Positions 1 to 8,421 of a stretch of 43,714 bases of DNA are shown in pieces. Every line of letters begins with the position of its first letter. The stretch's first letter is position 1. Location: NCBI GenBank assembly GCA_016845065.1, contig JAERTG010000129.1:1-43714 (forward strand), written 5' to 3'. The position numbers and the translations under genes are program-made. The notes below the pieces were generated by a model. It saw only the letters and a list, made by a program, of their open reading frames with translations, did no database searches and was not told the DNA's origin. This stretch comes from Fidelibacterota bacterium. GTDB taxonomy: Bacteria > Fidelibacterota > UBA8477 > JABMPR01.

Positions 1-1757
1 AGTACAGTTGCCTGAGAGGCATTCTGAGCATTCTGTTGGGTCATGGACGACATTTCCTCGAGACTACTGGAAACTTCTTCCAAGGTGCTGGATTGTTCAT
101 TGGTTCCCTCAGCCAGTGATTGGCTCCCAGAAGCTATCTGGTTGGAGGCAGATCCAATTTGTTCTACAGCTGATCCAACCTGTGACAGGGCATCCCCAAG
201 CTTTTGTCCCAAGTCATTGACATCTTGCTTAAGCTGATCATAGAGACCCTTATATTCGTTTGTAACTCGAACAGTCATATCTTGATCTGCCAGTTTGGAC
301 AGCACCTCTCCAATGTCTCCCAGAGGTGTGCTAACTCCTTCAGTGATGTCATTGAGGCCCTGGACAATTTTTGCCCATTCACCATCATATTTAGATACAT
401 CCGCTTTGGTCTCCAAGTTTCCAATCAGAATATCGGAAACGAGATGATTTATTTCACTCGAGACCTGATTTAGATTCGACTTCAGACTAATCAAGGACTC
501 ACCTAGAAGATCCTCATCAGATGCTTTTTCAATAGTTACTTCAAGATTCCCAACGCTTAACTGTTCAGTAATGTCAGCCTTGATTTTAAGTGCGTCATTC
601 ATACCACGAAAGGCATCGGCCAATTGACCGATCTCATCGGATTGCACGAATTTCACTTCATCACTTAGATCTCCTACAGCGATAGACTTGGCAACTGAGG
701 CAATTCTATGAAGCGGATTGGCAATGCTTGTAGCTATCCAAAAAGCAAAAATAGCAATTACCAGAGCAATGATTAGGGCTGAAATAATTGCAGTATTTCT
801 CAGAGAGATTATAGGAATATCAACTTCAGCCATGTCTATTTCCGCAATAATTACCCATTGAATGCCACCAAGAAGCTCAAGTGGCGAATAACTTGACAAT
901 ACAATATTACCATTATAATCAAGGATTTCTTCTGATCCGCTTTTTCCAGATAATCCTTCAGTAGTTGCCTTGGTATCGACGCCGTTATTCTGGATAGTTC
1001 CTGCAAACGATGCCACAACTGAGTGTCCTGTTGGGTCCAGAAATGAATCGGAACGCATCCTTTTGTCCGCACCAACCAAATAAGTTTCACCAGTTTCCCC
1101 CATACCAGCTCGTTCTTGCATGACCTCATTTATGGCTTCCAGCGATAGCTGAAAAGCCAATACGCCAACCAGTTCATCGTTGCTATCGATAACCGGACCC
1201 GAAATAAATGAAGCGGGTTCACCTGAAGGTTCATACATTTCAAAATCTGCCAGCGATATCTCCTTCTGACCTTTTTTGAAGGCTTTCGCAAGTCCAGAAT
1301 TAGACAAGGTTCCCCTTAGCAGATTCTGACCTAGATCTGATTCTTTGGCAGCAGTAAAGACAATATCACCATCTGGAGAAATTATAAACAGATCATAATA
1401 GCCATATGAATCTGCAAACTTCTTCATCTTCCAACCATGAAAACTGTCCCATTTACTCCAGGCAGCTCCACCTAGGCCTTCTTGATCGAAAGCATTGATA
1501 AATCGCTGCGTTGCCTGAATGACTGCACTATTTGAAGAATACATAGCTATATCAGTGCTCATTCCTTCAAAATGTGCCTGAATCTGCGCTTTCTTGATCT
1601 GTTGTACTGCATTTAATTGATTAAATGCCACTGTGTCCAAAGCCGATTGAGCCTTATTAAGACTCAAAAGAACAATTGTCGCTAATGGTATAAGACCTGC
1701 AAGCAAAAATGCACCAATTAGTTTCGGCTTCATTTTGATGTTGTTAATTCCAGCCAT
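1..1757 (-). CDS. Methyl-accepting chemotaxis protein (3' part outside window)
   Basis: Transmembrane chemoreceptor that feeds the CheA-CheW pair encoded just upstream. I translated it by hand because it has no stop inside the window; about 585 residues are visible. The start is the ATG at 1757, preceded by AAGGAG seven bases upstream. In order: a short cytoplasmic N-terminus, a TM helix near residues 12-32, a periplasmic double-Cache-like sensor region, a second hydrophobic segment at about residues 310-330, a HAMP region beginning IANPLHRIASVAKSIAVGDL, a long helical linker, and the start of the methyl-accepting signalling coiled coil (SSSLEEMSSMTQQNAQNASQ). The conserved hairpin tip that contacts CheA/CheW would lie beyond the left edge. 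It is the last visible gene of the che cluster, 41 bases after the porin-like gene. The family assignment is very secure; the ligand cannot be told from sequence. Confidence 0.95.
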   Translation of the reverse strand, partial: MAGINNIKMKPKLIGAFLLAGLIPLATIVLLSLNKAQSALDTVAFNQLNAVQQIKKAQIQAHFEGMSTDIAMYSSNSAVIQATQRFINAFDQEGLGGAAWSKWDSFHGWKMKKFADSYGYYDLFIISPDGDIVFTAAKESDLGQNLLRGTLSNSGLAKAFKKGQKEISLADFEMYEPSGEPASFISGPVIDSNDELVGVLAFQLSLEAINEVMQERAGMGETGETYLVGADKRMRSDSFLDPTGHSVVASFAGTIQNNGVDTKATTEGLSGKSGSEEILDYNGNIVLSSYSPLELLGGIQWVIIAEIDMAEVDIPIISLRNTAIISALIIALVIAIFAFWIATSIANPLHRIASVAKSIAVGDLSDEVKFVQSDEIGQLADAFRGMNDALKIKADITEQLSVGNLEVTIEKASDEDLLGESLISLKSNLNQVSSEINHLVSDILIGNLETKADVSKYDGEWAKIVQGLNDITEGVSTPLGDIGEVLSKLADQDMTVRVTNEYKGLYDQLKQDVNDLGQKLGDALSQVGSAVEQIGSASNQIASGSQSLAEGTNEQSSTLEEVSSSLEEMSSMTQQNAQNASQATV

Positions 1758-1798
1758 TTTACTTCTCCTTGTGTTAAAACTATTCTGTTAGTCTTCTT

Positions 1799-2950
1799 TT
1801 AGAATGTGAACGTAAATTCAAGGGCAGCAGCTAATTGCGATTCAACCGCTTTGCCATCGCTATCGAAAAACACTTTCTGATCTGAAAAATCATTGCGTAT
1901 TTCAATCAACGCGCCCATACCGTGTCCAAGCACAAATGTTGGAGCAACAGTAACTGCCTGTCGTTTCTCCACCGTTTCCAAACGTGATCCGTCTTTATCA
2001 TCAAAGGAATCATATCGGATTGTGAGCCCCAGAAAATCGGAAAAATCGTAATGGGCCATCAACAAATATCCCAGCCAATTGAAAGTGCTGGTTGTATTGG
2101 TGGCATCCGTGATATCTTCGCGACCCTGATTTAGCTCAGCTCCAAGTGTCAGATTTTCTACTGCGGTGACAGAAACATCAACATCAGATACAGTAAGCAT
2201 ATCTCCTTCTGCTAAACCGTTTGCGCCATGAATTACAGAAAGACCGCCAGCCCAGGTTTCACCTGAAGTAAAACCAAGTCTGCCGCCTGCTGTCTTACCG
2301 GTATTGAAATCAACATTCTGATCCCACCCATTGCATACATAGACTGACAAATCCAGCTGCTCGGTCAGGTTTCCCGATATCATTACCCCGCTAAGATTCG
2401 TGGGAAGCCCATTATCAAATACAAGCGCATGAGAATATTGATACATATCAGGTGCGTCTAGCAGTTCAAAACCGATGGGTGCGTTAAATTTTCCGAATGT
2501 AAGACTGAATGATCCTAGAAATGATGGGGTGTAGTTAATAAAACCCTGTTCGGCCTCGACAGTGAAACCGCCTGCACCGTCACTTACCCATTCCAGGTCC
2601 GCTCGAATAGAACCGCTCTCACCAAGACTTTTGTTGACATCAACTTCAATTTGATCCAATCCGAACGTATTCTCTCCGCTATTGCCAGCATAAAAATAAC
2701 TGACGTCAACAAAACCGGAAATATCCAACCCAGATCCCGTTGTAACAGGTTTCTGCTCGGGTTTGCAATCGGGATTTTGATCACTGGAAATTTCGGTTTG
2801 CTCTGATTGCTTTTTCAAAACTTCTGTCACCTGCTTCAGATCTTCTCCTGTTTCACTTAAGAATGTTGAAGAAAAACCCTGAGCACAAAGCATTGAAAAA
2901 GCCGAACCTATTGTCAAGAGAATGACAATGGTCATTGTTGAAGCTTTCAT
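1799..2950 (-). CDS. Outer-membrane beta-barrel protein (porin-like)
   Basis: Predicted outer-membrane barrel of 383 residues. I chose the ATG at 2950 over one 12 codons earlier: it has a GGTGG element and begins a clean signal peptide (MKASTMTIVILLTIGSAF...CAQ). After a polar stretch of about 50 residues, the mature protein shows alternating hydrophobic/polar strands from GLDISGFVDVSYFYAG onward, with the GFELLDAPD-type loop seen in porins of the OmpL-like/BBP2 type, and ends in FTFTF, the C-terminal aromatic signature recognised by the BAM complex. The strand pattern is seen; the family name is inferred. It sits between cheW and an MCP, possibly translationally coupled to a small upstream ORF whose stop is one base before this ATG. 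It may be a pore, or a binding barrel that delivers the chemoreceptor's ligand. Confidence 0.75.
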   Translation of the reverse strand: MKASTMTIVILLTIGSAFSMLCAQGFSSTFLSETGEDLKQVTEVLKKQSEQTEISSDQNPDCKPEQKPVTTGSGLDISGFVDVSYFYAGNSGENTFGLDQIEVDVNKSLGESGSIRADLEWVSDGAGGFTVEAEQGFINYTPSFLGSFSLTFGKFNAPIGFELLDAPDMYQYSHALVFDNGLPTNLSGVMISGNLTEQLDLSVYVCNGWDQNVDFNTGKTAGGRLGFTSGETWAGGLSVIHGANGLAEGDMLTVSDVDVSVTAVENLTLGAELNQGREDITDATNTTSTFNWLGYLLMAHYDFSDFLGLTIRYDSFDDKDGSRLETVEKRQAVTVAPTFVLGHGMGALIEIRNDFSDQKVFFDSDGKAVESQLAAALEFTFTF

Positions 2951-2951
2951 A

Positions 2952-3041
2952 TCATCCACCGCCAACTTCACCGGTGAAGACTTCATCAGCGAGTATGCAC
3001 ACTACAACTGAGCTGATTTTAACTTGTGGTTTTTTTGTCAT
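2952..3041 (-). CDS. Possible 29-codon leader ORF ahead of the porin-like gene
   Basis: A small ORF beginning MTKKPQVKISS and ending FTGEVGG. Its ATG has a strong GGGAGAG ribosome-binding site (3047-3053), better than that of the following barrel gene. Its TGA is one base upstream of the barrel's ATG (TGATATG), the arrangement expected for translational coupling. I recognise no family. It could be a leader peptide, or the original N-terminus of the barrel protein displaced by a frameshift. Confidence 0.4.
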   Translation of the reverse strand: MTKKPQVKISSVVVCILADEVFTGEVGGG

Positions 3042-3090
3042 AATTCTCTCCCTATAGTTGATATGAAGTTGATTTTTCTGTATCTATGAA

Positions 3091-3615
3091 CTATCCATTG
3101 AAAAGGCTCATATCACTCCCGGTTAAAACACTCTCAATATTCAGCAATATTTTTACGGAACCTTTAGCCTTTGCCATTCCTCTTATAAAATCGGTCTGCA
3201 AATTGGTACCAAAAGAGGGGGTATCCTCGATATCATCACCAGTAATGTCCAAGACTTCCGAGACACTATCAACTAGAACACCTATCTGTAGTGTAGAATT
3301 GTCAAAAGTAACATCTACTACAATGATGCAAGTCTGGTCTGTATCCTCTGTACTTTGGATATTAAATTTTGAGCGTAATTCTACGACGGGAATCACTTTA
3401 CCGCGGAGATTGATCACGCCTCGGACAAAATTTGGAGTCTTAGGAACCGCTGTGATATCCATGAGTCCGATAATTTCCCGCACCTTAAGGATTTCTAATC
3501 CGTATTCTTCATTTGCTACATAGAAGGTTAGATATTTACCCTCTTTGCTGACAGCGGCTGAGGGGTGATCCAAGATCGTTTCCGCGGGCGTTTCAACACT
3601 AGTTTGAATAGTCAT
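3091..3615 (-). CDS. cheW: Chemotaxis coupling protein CheW
   Basis: Adaptor of 174 residues that couples chemoreceptors to CheA. After about 25 variable residues there is one CheW/SH3-like domain: KYLTFYVANEEYGLEILKVR, then the typical VPKTPNFVRGVINLRGKVIPVVELR core, and near the C-terminus a VSEVLDI segment with a GDDIEDTPSFGT region. The ATG has AAGGAG five bases upstream. It lies 101 bases downstream of cheA on the same strand and is followed by the barrel gene and the receptor, so all are probably co-transcribed. No terminator is visible in the short gaps. Length and motif content are normal for the family. Confidence 0.97.
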   Translation of the reverse strand: MTIQTSVETPAETILDHPSAAVSKEGKYLTFYVANEEYGLEILKVREIIGLMDITAVPKTPNFVRGVINLRGKVIPVVELRSKFNIQSTEDTDQTCIIVVDVTFDNSTLQIGVLVDSVSEVLDITGDDIEDTPSFGTNLQTDFIRGMAKAKGSVKILLNIESVLTGSDMSLFNG

Positions 3616-3716
3616 GACTTCTCCTTGCTCTTAATAATGTTGTTTTCTTGAAATTTCATAATTCTGATAATCCTTCTAATACGCTCAATACACTCCACTC
3701 TTTCATAATGAAGCCA

Positions 3717-6329
3717 TTAGCGTTTGAGTAACCCACTGGCATCCAGAATCAATCCAACCCGTCCATCCGGCATAATGGTGCATCCGGACAAACCCTGAAT
3801 GTCATTCATGGTTTCACCTAAAGACTTAATGACAACCTGTTGTTGACCCAACAATGCATCGACAAGTAAACCAGCTTCTTTACCATCGGCCTCAATCACA
3901 ACAATCAAGGCATCACTTGGGTCCTGCTTGGCCCCTTTAATTTGAAACTGTTGGTCCAGTCGGATAATGGGAATTAAATGATCGTGAAAATCCAGCATTT
4001 CCCCCTGATTGAGAACTGTGGATAAGGCTTTCCTGTCAGGCTGTAGAGATTCTTTAACGGATAGAGTAGGAACGATGTAACGGCTATTACCCACCTGGAC
4101 AATCATTCCATCAATTATGGCCAGGGTCAGAGGTAACCGAATAGAGAAGAGACTTCCGCTCCCCTGCTTGGATTGGATATCAATCAGACCTCGCAAGGAT
4201 TCAATGTTGCGCTTGACAACATCCATGCCCACACCGCGGCCAGATATTTCAGTTACTTTTTTGGCTGTAGAAAATCCAGGTTCAAGCACCAGGTTCCAAA
4301 TTTCACTGTCCGTTAGTTTTTGATCTTTTTTTATCAGTCCCTTTTCAATCGATTTTGCCAGAATTACATCCCGATTCAGACCTTGGCCATCATCCTCAAC
4401 TTCAATATATATATTGCCACCTTTTTGGAAGGCTCGTAACTCGACCCGACCCTTACGTGGCTTACCAGAAGCTTCACGAGTCTGTGCATCACTTTCGATA
4501 CCATGATCGACTGCATTACGAATCATATGGATGAGCGGATCACCAATTTTATCAACAACACTTTTATCTACTTCTGTCTCCGCCCCTACCATGACAAATT
4601 CAATTTCTTTTCCTGATTTTTTGGAAAGGTCTCGAACGAGACGAGCCATTTTTTGGAATACTGAACGCACAGTAACCATTCTCAATGATGTACCCATACT
4701 CTGTAACTCACGGGTAATTTTATCAAGTTGCGATAAATGCTTCACAAGTGTGGGTGAGGCAGTGCTCACCAATTCTTCTGATTGGCTCACCATGGATTCA
4801 GCAATAACCAATTCTCCAATAGCATCCACCAGTTGATCCAACCGTTGGGCGTCTACTTTCAATATCTCTTTTAATTTTGTCGTTTGGGCTTGTCCTGATT
4901 GTTGGATGGATGGTTTATTTGCAGTAAAAACTACATTCTCTGGTGATGTTGTTGCTAAAGGTTCGGACGTATTTATGCTTGTTTCAGTCTCTTCAATTGG
5001 TTTTGGATCAGGCTTAACTATGGAATCATTATCAGCTTCTTTTTCTTCGGTTTCAGAGCTTGATCTCGAGTTGTCATCATCCAAGTTGCCAACAGCTGTT
5101 ATTCGTTCTAAAAGATCTGGTAAACCAGGAGTTGGTGCAGGCGCAAGACCACTAGATAGGGATTCAGCAACAACACCAATCAATTGCTTTAAGAAATCGA
5201 CAGATTCAAATGTGATATCCATGGCTGCACCCTTGAGGGCCATTCGGCCTTTCCGGGCCTGATCCAATAGATTTTCTGCCTTATGGGCTAGCAATCCTAT
5301 CTCTTTTAGGTCAAGGAAACCAGCCACTCCCTTGATCGTGTGAAAGGCGCGGAATACAGTATCTAATGCATCAGGGTCATCTGGATTTGATTCCAGCATG
5401 AGTAGTTGCGCATCACTCTCGTCTAGATGATCTTTTCCCTCAACCACGAAATCAGCGCAGAGGTCAGTATCAATCTCCCATGTCTGGGATTCGCCTGGTG
5501 GCTCTGGTTGAACAACCTCGGGTATTTCCTGATTAGTGGCTTCCTCTGGGGCGGTGGCAGTCTTCCCATTTGAACCATTCCCTGATACTTGCAAACTCGC
5601 CACCACTATTTCAAGGGGAGTAACCTGTTCACCTCCAGAAAAAGAATTGAATTTGACTTGCAGCCAATCTTTGACAGACAGTAATACGTCCACAGCCGGT
5701 TCTGAATTTACCAGTTTGATATAATCCTCTGTACGATGACATAATTGCTCTACATCCGACAAGCCCATGAGAGCCGATTCACCTTTCAAAGTATGTAACA
5801 TCCTAAGTAACTCGTCCGCCGCAACAGACTCATTTGAATTTTCTATACTCAGAATGATTGTTTCCATCTCACTCATAGCACCGTCTTGTTGGGATAGAAA
5901 TTCGGTGAAAATTTCCTCATCAACGTGGGCAGGCAAATTTTGTAGGCTGATTGAAATATTTGATTCAGTTGGAGAAGCTGCATTCAAGTGCAATTCATCA
6001 GGGAAATGAGCTTCCTCCAGATGGTTACCATCCCTATATACAGATTGCAATTCAAGAACCGTTGCACTTACCACAGCTAGAGATTCTTCTGGATTCTCAC
6101 ATTGTTCTAAAAGAATATTTTCAAGGATGACCTGCACAGATTGGATAACAGGAGCGAGCTGGTGATTATCAGATTTAAGGGTCCATTGATTGATTGCCTC
6201 AAATCGATTATAGAGGCTACTAATAGCTTGAAAATCTGAGGGTTCGCTCAATACGATGGATTCACAAATCTCTTCGATTTTGGATTTAAGATCAATAGCT
6301 GGTGCTTTTTCAAGGGTATCAATGGTCAT
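3717..6329 (-). CDS. cheA: Chemotaxis histidine kinase CheA, with two HPt domains
   Basis: Cytoplasmic signal-transducing kinase of 870 residues. Two histidine phosphotransfer domains are visible, with candidate phospho-histidines H179 (LHTLKGESALMG) and H330 (FHTIKGVAGFLD); most CheA proteins have one. A Pro/Glu/Ser-rich linker follows (about 390-480), then the dimerisation domain (LKVDAQRLDQLVDAIGELV), the HATPase domain (N-box HMIRNAVDHGIES, then GRGVGMDVV) and a C-terminal CheW-like domain ending GLLKR. The first 110 residues are a poorly recognisable helical region. No cheY, cheB or cheR is in the window, so the partner regulator is either elsewhere or one of the nearby receivers. It follows the 85-residue unknown by only 10 bases. 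Duplicated HPt domains suggest branching or a phosphate sink. Confidence 0.97.
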   Translation of the reverse strand: MTIDTLEKAPAIDLKSKIEEICESIVLSEPSDFQAISSLYNRFEAINQWTLKSDNHQLAPVIQSVQVILENILLEQCENPEESLAVVSATVLELQSVYRDGNHLEEAHFPDELHLNAASPTESNISISLQNLPAHVDEEIFTEFLSQQDGAMSEMETIILSIENSNESVAADELLRMLHTLKGESALMGLSDVEQLCHRTEDYIKLVNSEPAVDVLLSVKDWLQVKFNSFSGGEQVTPLEIVVASLQVSGNGSNGKTATAPEEATNQEIPEVVQPEPPGESQTWEIDTDLCADFVVEGKDHLDESDAQLLMLESNPDDPDALDTVFRAFHTIKGVAGFLDLKEIGLLAHKAENLLDQARKGRMALKGAAMDITFESVDFLKQLIGVVAESLSSGLAPAPTPGLPDLLERITAVGNLDDDNSRSSSETEEKEADNDSIVKPDPKPIEETETSINTSEPLATTSPENVVFTANKPSIQQSGQAQTTKLKEILKVDAQRLDQLVDAIGELVIAESMVSQSEELVSTASPTLVKHLSQLDKITRELQSMGTSLRMVTVRSVFQKMARLVRDLSKKSGKEIEFVMVGAETEVDKSVVDKIGDPLIHMIRNAVDHGIESDAQTREASGKPRKGRVELRAFQKGGNIYIEVEDDGQGLNRDVILAKSIEKGLIKKDQKLTDSEIWNLVLEPGFSTAKKVTEISGRGVGMDVVKRNIESLRGLIDIQSKQGSGSLFSIRLPLTLAIIDGMIVQVGNSRYIVPTLSVKESLQPDRKALSTVLNQGEMLDFHDHLIPIIRLDQQFQIKGAKQDPSDALIVVIEADGKEAGLLVDALLGQQQVVIKSLGETMNDIQGLSGCTIMPDGRVGLILDASGLLKR

Positions 6330-6339
6330 TAGATTCTCA

Positions 6340-6597
6340 TCAATTCACTATCGCGGTATTAGAGTTCATCACCTTGCCACTTATCTTCAGCCCAGTGGTT
6401 GATTTCAACTTTTTATTAAACTGACAACTATTTTTAGGGATTTGATGGAAAACATTTCTGCTTTTTGCACTGGATGATGGTTTTGGTAAAACTTGATTCA
6501 TTTCTTTTCTTTTGGCAGCATTGGAAAAATTCATTTCACCTATTTTCAGGCCATCGGAAAGATTGATGTTTACTATTTCAGAATGAATCTCGATCAT
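6340..6597 (-). CDS. Small hypothetical protein at the head of the che operon
   Basis: An 85-residue basic protein I do not recognise. The ATG has a good AGGTGG site five bases upstream, and its stop is 10 bases from the cheA start, so it is very probably translated with cheA. It has no TM helix or signal peptide. The N-terminal half is mildly hydrophobic (IEIHSEIVNINLSDGLKIGE); the C-terminal half is rich in Lys, Ser and Asn and looks disordered. In other organisms this place can hold STAS-domain or CheY-like proteins, but I see no such fold here. A role as a small Che accessory protein is inferred from position only. Confidence 0.6.
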   Translation of the reverse strand: MIEIHSEIVNINLSDGLKIGEMNFSNAAKRKEMNQVLPKPSSSAKSRNVFHQIPKNSCQFNKKLKSTTGLKISGKVMNSNTAIVN

Positions 6598-6939
6598 GTT
6601 CCACCTAATTTTTAATAGTGTTTAATCCGTTCAGGTCTCTTTTGTCAAATCCTATGCCATGCGAAATGAGCGTGTCTATCTATATATTTCGACTGATCTT
6701 ATGAAATCTTTAACAGCATTTTCAAATATGGAATATGGCTATTTTTACCTGACAAGTAGGTAAATATTGCCTGGTTGAAATCTAGTGGTTGCGGGATTCG
6801 AATTTGTAAATTTGGCTAGTAGCAGGCCGCACATTTTCTCATTAATCCTGGCTCGTAAATGAAGATAAATCTAGGGGATATCGGATTCTTTTAGTCTTGT
6901 TTGGAGATTATTTTTTAGACGAAATTTTTTATAGATGAA
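6598..6939. other. Intergenic region upstream of the che operon
   Basis: There is no credible gene in these 342 bases. It should contain the promoter of the minus-strand che operon. It holds a perfect inverted repeat at 6744-6764 (listed separately) about 150 bases upstream of the first gene. The stretch 6783-6802 read on the minus strand (TTCGAATCCCGCAACCACTA) resembles the T-loop and 3' side of a tRNA but has no matching 5' stem. Confidence 0.6.
6744..6764. promoter_or_regulatory. Perfect inverted repeat, candidate operator of the che operon
   Basis: TTTACCT, a seven-base spacer, then AGGTAAA: seven-base arms with perfect dyad symmetry, about 150 bases upstream of the first che-operon ORF on the minus strand. 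The size suits a dimeric helix-turn-helix regulator. The regulator is unknown. Confidence 0.45.
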
Positions 6940-7668
6940 CTAGGCTACCAGCAAGCGACCCTTCGTTTTACCTTCACTATCCTTTAATGGGGTAATTACG
7001 ATTTGCCGATCGAACTGTTTTCCATCTCCATCTGAGAATGAAATCTGCCCATGCTTATAAATGGCCTCTGGATCGCCCTCCAGCAGCACAGCGCTATCAT
7101 CAACGCTATTTAATAAGGTCTGAATTGATAGCTTCTGAACAACCGTTCGTTCAAGATTGAATTCTTGCTCTGCTGCCTTATTAAACTCGAAAATATGGCC
7201 ATCAAAATCAAAAGTAATCATGATGTTCAGCGAGCTATTTAGAACATCACGAACTTCCTGGGAGGCTTTTTGGATACGTTTATCGTGTCCATATTTGTAA
7301 AATGTGGTTTCCAGTACAATTCTCAGATCTCGGTCATTAAAAGGTTTTATAAGATATCCGTAGGGTTCAGTAATCTTGGCACGGTTAAACAGGTCCTCAT
7401 CTTCATAAGCTGTCAGGTATATAATTGGGAGAAATTGCTGTTCTTTAATTTTTTGGGCAGTCACAATTCCATCACTGCTTCCCTCCAACATGATATCCAT
7501 AAGAATCAAATCAGGCTTGAGCATATTTGCCCGCTCAAGAGCTTCTATACAATTGACTGCAGTTCCAACAACCTCGTAGCCCATATAATTCAATTTGAAT
7601 TGAATAAATTTGGCCATCCTAAGGTCATCTTCAACTACCAGAATTCGTTTTTTAGATATGGTATTCAA
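6940..7668 (-). CDS. Response regulator: receiver plus PAS domain, no output domain
   Basis: A 242-residue two-domain protein. Residues 5-125 are a CheY-like receiver with acidic pocket E13/D14/D15, phospho-acceptor D58 (LILMDIM), a Thr in LTAYED and the Lys of LIKPF. Residues about 135-242 are a PAS domain (VLNSSLNIMITFDFDGHIFE...), ending in GRLLVA. There is no DNA-binding or enzymatic output, so it probably acts by protein contact, perhaps on a kinase. The start is TTG at 7668, supported by GAGGAG six bases upstream; no ATG fits. It is upstream of and co-directional with the che operon but separated by 342 bases, so a link to chemotaxis is possible but not shown. The domain calls are secure. 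Confidence 0.9.
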   Translation of the reverse strand: MNTISKKRILVVEDDLRMAKFIQFKLNYMGYEVVGTAVNCIEALERANMLKPDLILMDIMLEGSSDGIVTAQKIKEQQFLPIIYLTAYEDEDLFNRAKITEPYGYLIKPFNDRDLRIVLETTFYKYGHDKRIQKASQEVRDVLNSSLNIMITFDFDGHIFEFNKAAEQEFNLERTVVQKLSIQTLLNSVDDSAVLLEGDPEAIYKHGQISFSDGDGKQFDRQIVITPLKDSEGKTKGRLLVA

Positions 7669-8163
7669 CTATTGCTCCTCACACTTTTTCGATTCTTAAC
7701 TCCTATCTGAGGACCACTCTCGCCCGGCAAAAGTCATGCTGCGAGTTTTGATCTGAGTATCTTAGCTCCCTAACAGATTGGAGATACTCCTGATTGTATT
7801 ATCGGCAGTAACATTCCAAATCTTTACCCCATAGTGAAAAATAATTCTTGTCGCATCTAGGTGTGGAAGGGTGATGATTAAAAGGTAGAAGCCTGGGAGG
7901 CTCCCGGTTACCTGCCTTTGGGAAGGATCCAAACCCAGCGTCCCTATTCCATGACCCACTTACTTGGACACAACCACTATGTCATGTCGAAGATTCGTCT
8001 TCTTTTAGGGTGTTTATCGTGGTGAGCTAGAGTTGCTACTGATAGCCGGATTTGGCTTCCCCTCACTTTGCATAGGTCGTTTTACTCCACTGCGTCCCAC
8101 ATGTCTCCATTCGTCCCGGTATTTCCAACATTCAATAAGGCGGAGTCCCTAACATGGGGCACC

Positions 8164-8300
8164 TGTAACTCCGTAGCTTTCACCACAACCCATTATCTAG
8201 TAACAGGTAGCAGACAGGTCTACTGCCAATCTATTGGGTAAAACAAAAAGTCCCTGATACTGTAGGTACCAAGGACTCAAGAGTGTTGCAGGAGAGATTT
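8164..8300 (-). repeat. Diverged dispersed repeat, copy 1 (inverted relative to copy 2)
   Basis: Read on the minus strand from 8300 to 8164, this aligns end to end, with few gaps, with 28267-28405 read on the plus strand. Best-conserved blocks are CTACAGTATCAGGGACTTT (copy 2: CAACAGTATCGGGGACTTT) and TGAAAGCTACGGAGTTACA (copy 2: TGAAAGCTACGAGGTTACA). The hairpin in the first block is kept in both copies. In copy 2 the repeat begins inside a tRNA-Met 3'-end fragment; copy 1 has a weaker tRNA-like start (AAATCTCTCCTGCAACA). Confidence 0.65.
8241..8277 (-). terminator. Rho-independent terminator after the 8.4-10.05 kb kinase
   Basis: On the minus strand, AGTCCTTGGTAC, loop CTACA, GTATCAGGGACT forms a 12-bp stem (two G-U pairs) followed by TTTTTGTTTT. 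It lies 145 bases beyond the stop of the minus-strand kinase gene. Confidence 0.7.
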
Positions 8301-8421
8301 ATGATACACCCCCATTTGGTCTCAAAAATCTACCAATTAATGAAGTGGAGTGCGCAAAGGAAGGTGCCGGTGTATTATCTACCTGTCAATTGCTTACCAA
8401 GGATGGAACATTTAACATCGA

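Larger units (their letters stand above)
7669..8421. other. Long non-coding spacer, structured and GC-richer in part
   Basis: I see no supportable gene in these 753 bases; the longest open frames are short, lack ribosome-binding sites and resemble no family. On the minus strand, roughly 8300 to 7860 is GC-richer than its surroundings and rich in purine runs (GAAAGCTACGGAGTTACAGG, GGGACGAATGGAGACATGTG), which looks more like structured RNA or a degraded mobile element than a coding relic. It contains one copy of a repeat shared with 28267-28405 and an intrinsic terminator (both listed). A small GC-rich palindrome (CTGGGAGGCTCCCGG) lies near 7893-7907. Confidence 0.5.

Noticed and set aside
851..1129. 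92-codon ORF inside the chemoreceptor gene
   Set aside because: It is a shadow frame; the real receptor frame runs through it with clear Cache, HAMP and signalling features.
6783..6802. tRNA 3'-end-like string TTCGAATCCCGCAACCACTA on the minus strand
   Set aside because: The T-stem 5' strand does not pair and no intact tRNA in the window matches it, so it may be chance.
7762..7959. 65-codon minus-strand ORF in the spacer after the receiver-PAS gene
   Set aside because: No ribosome-binding site, no recognisable domain, and it lies in a stretch that looks structured rather than coding.
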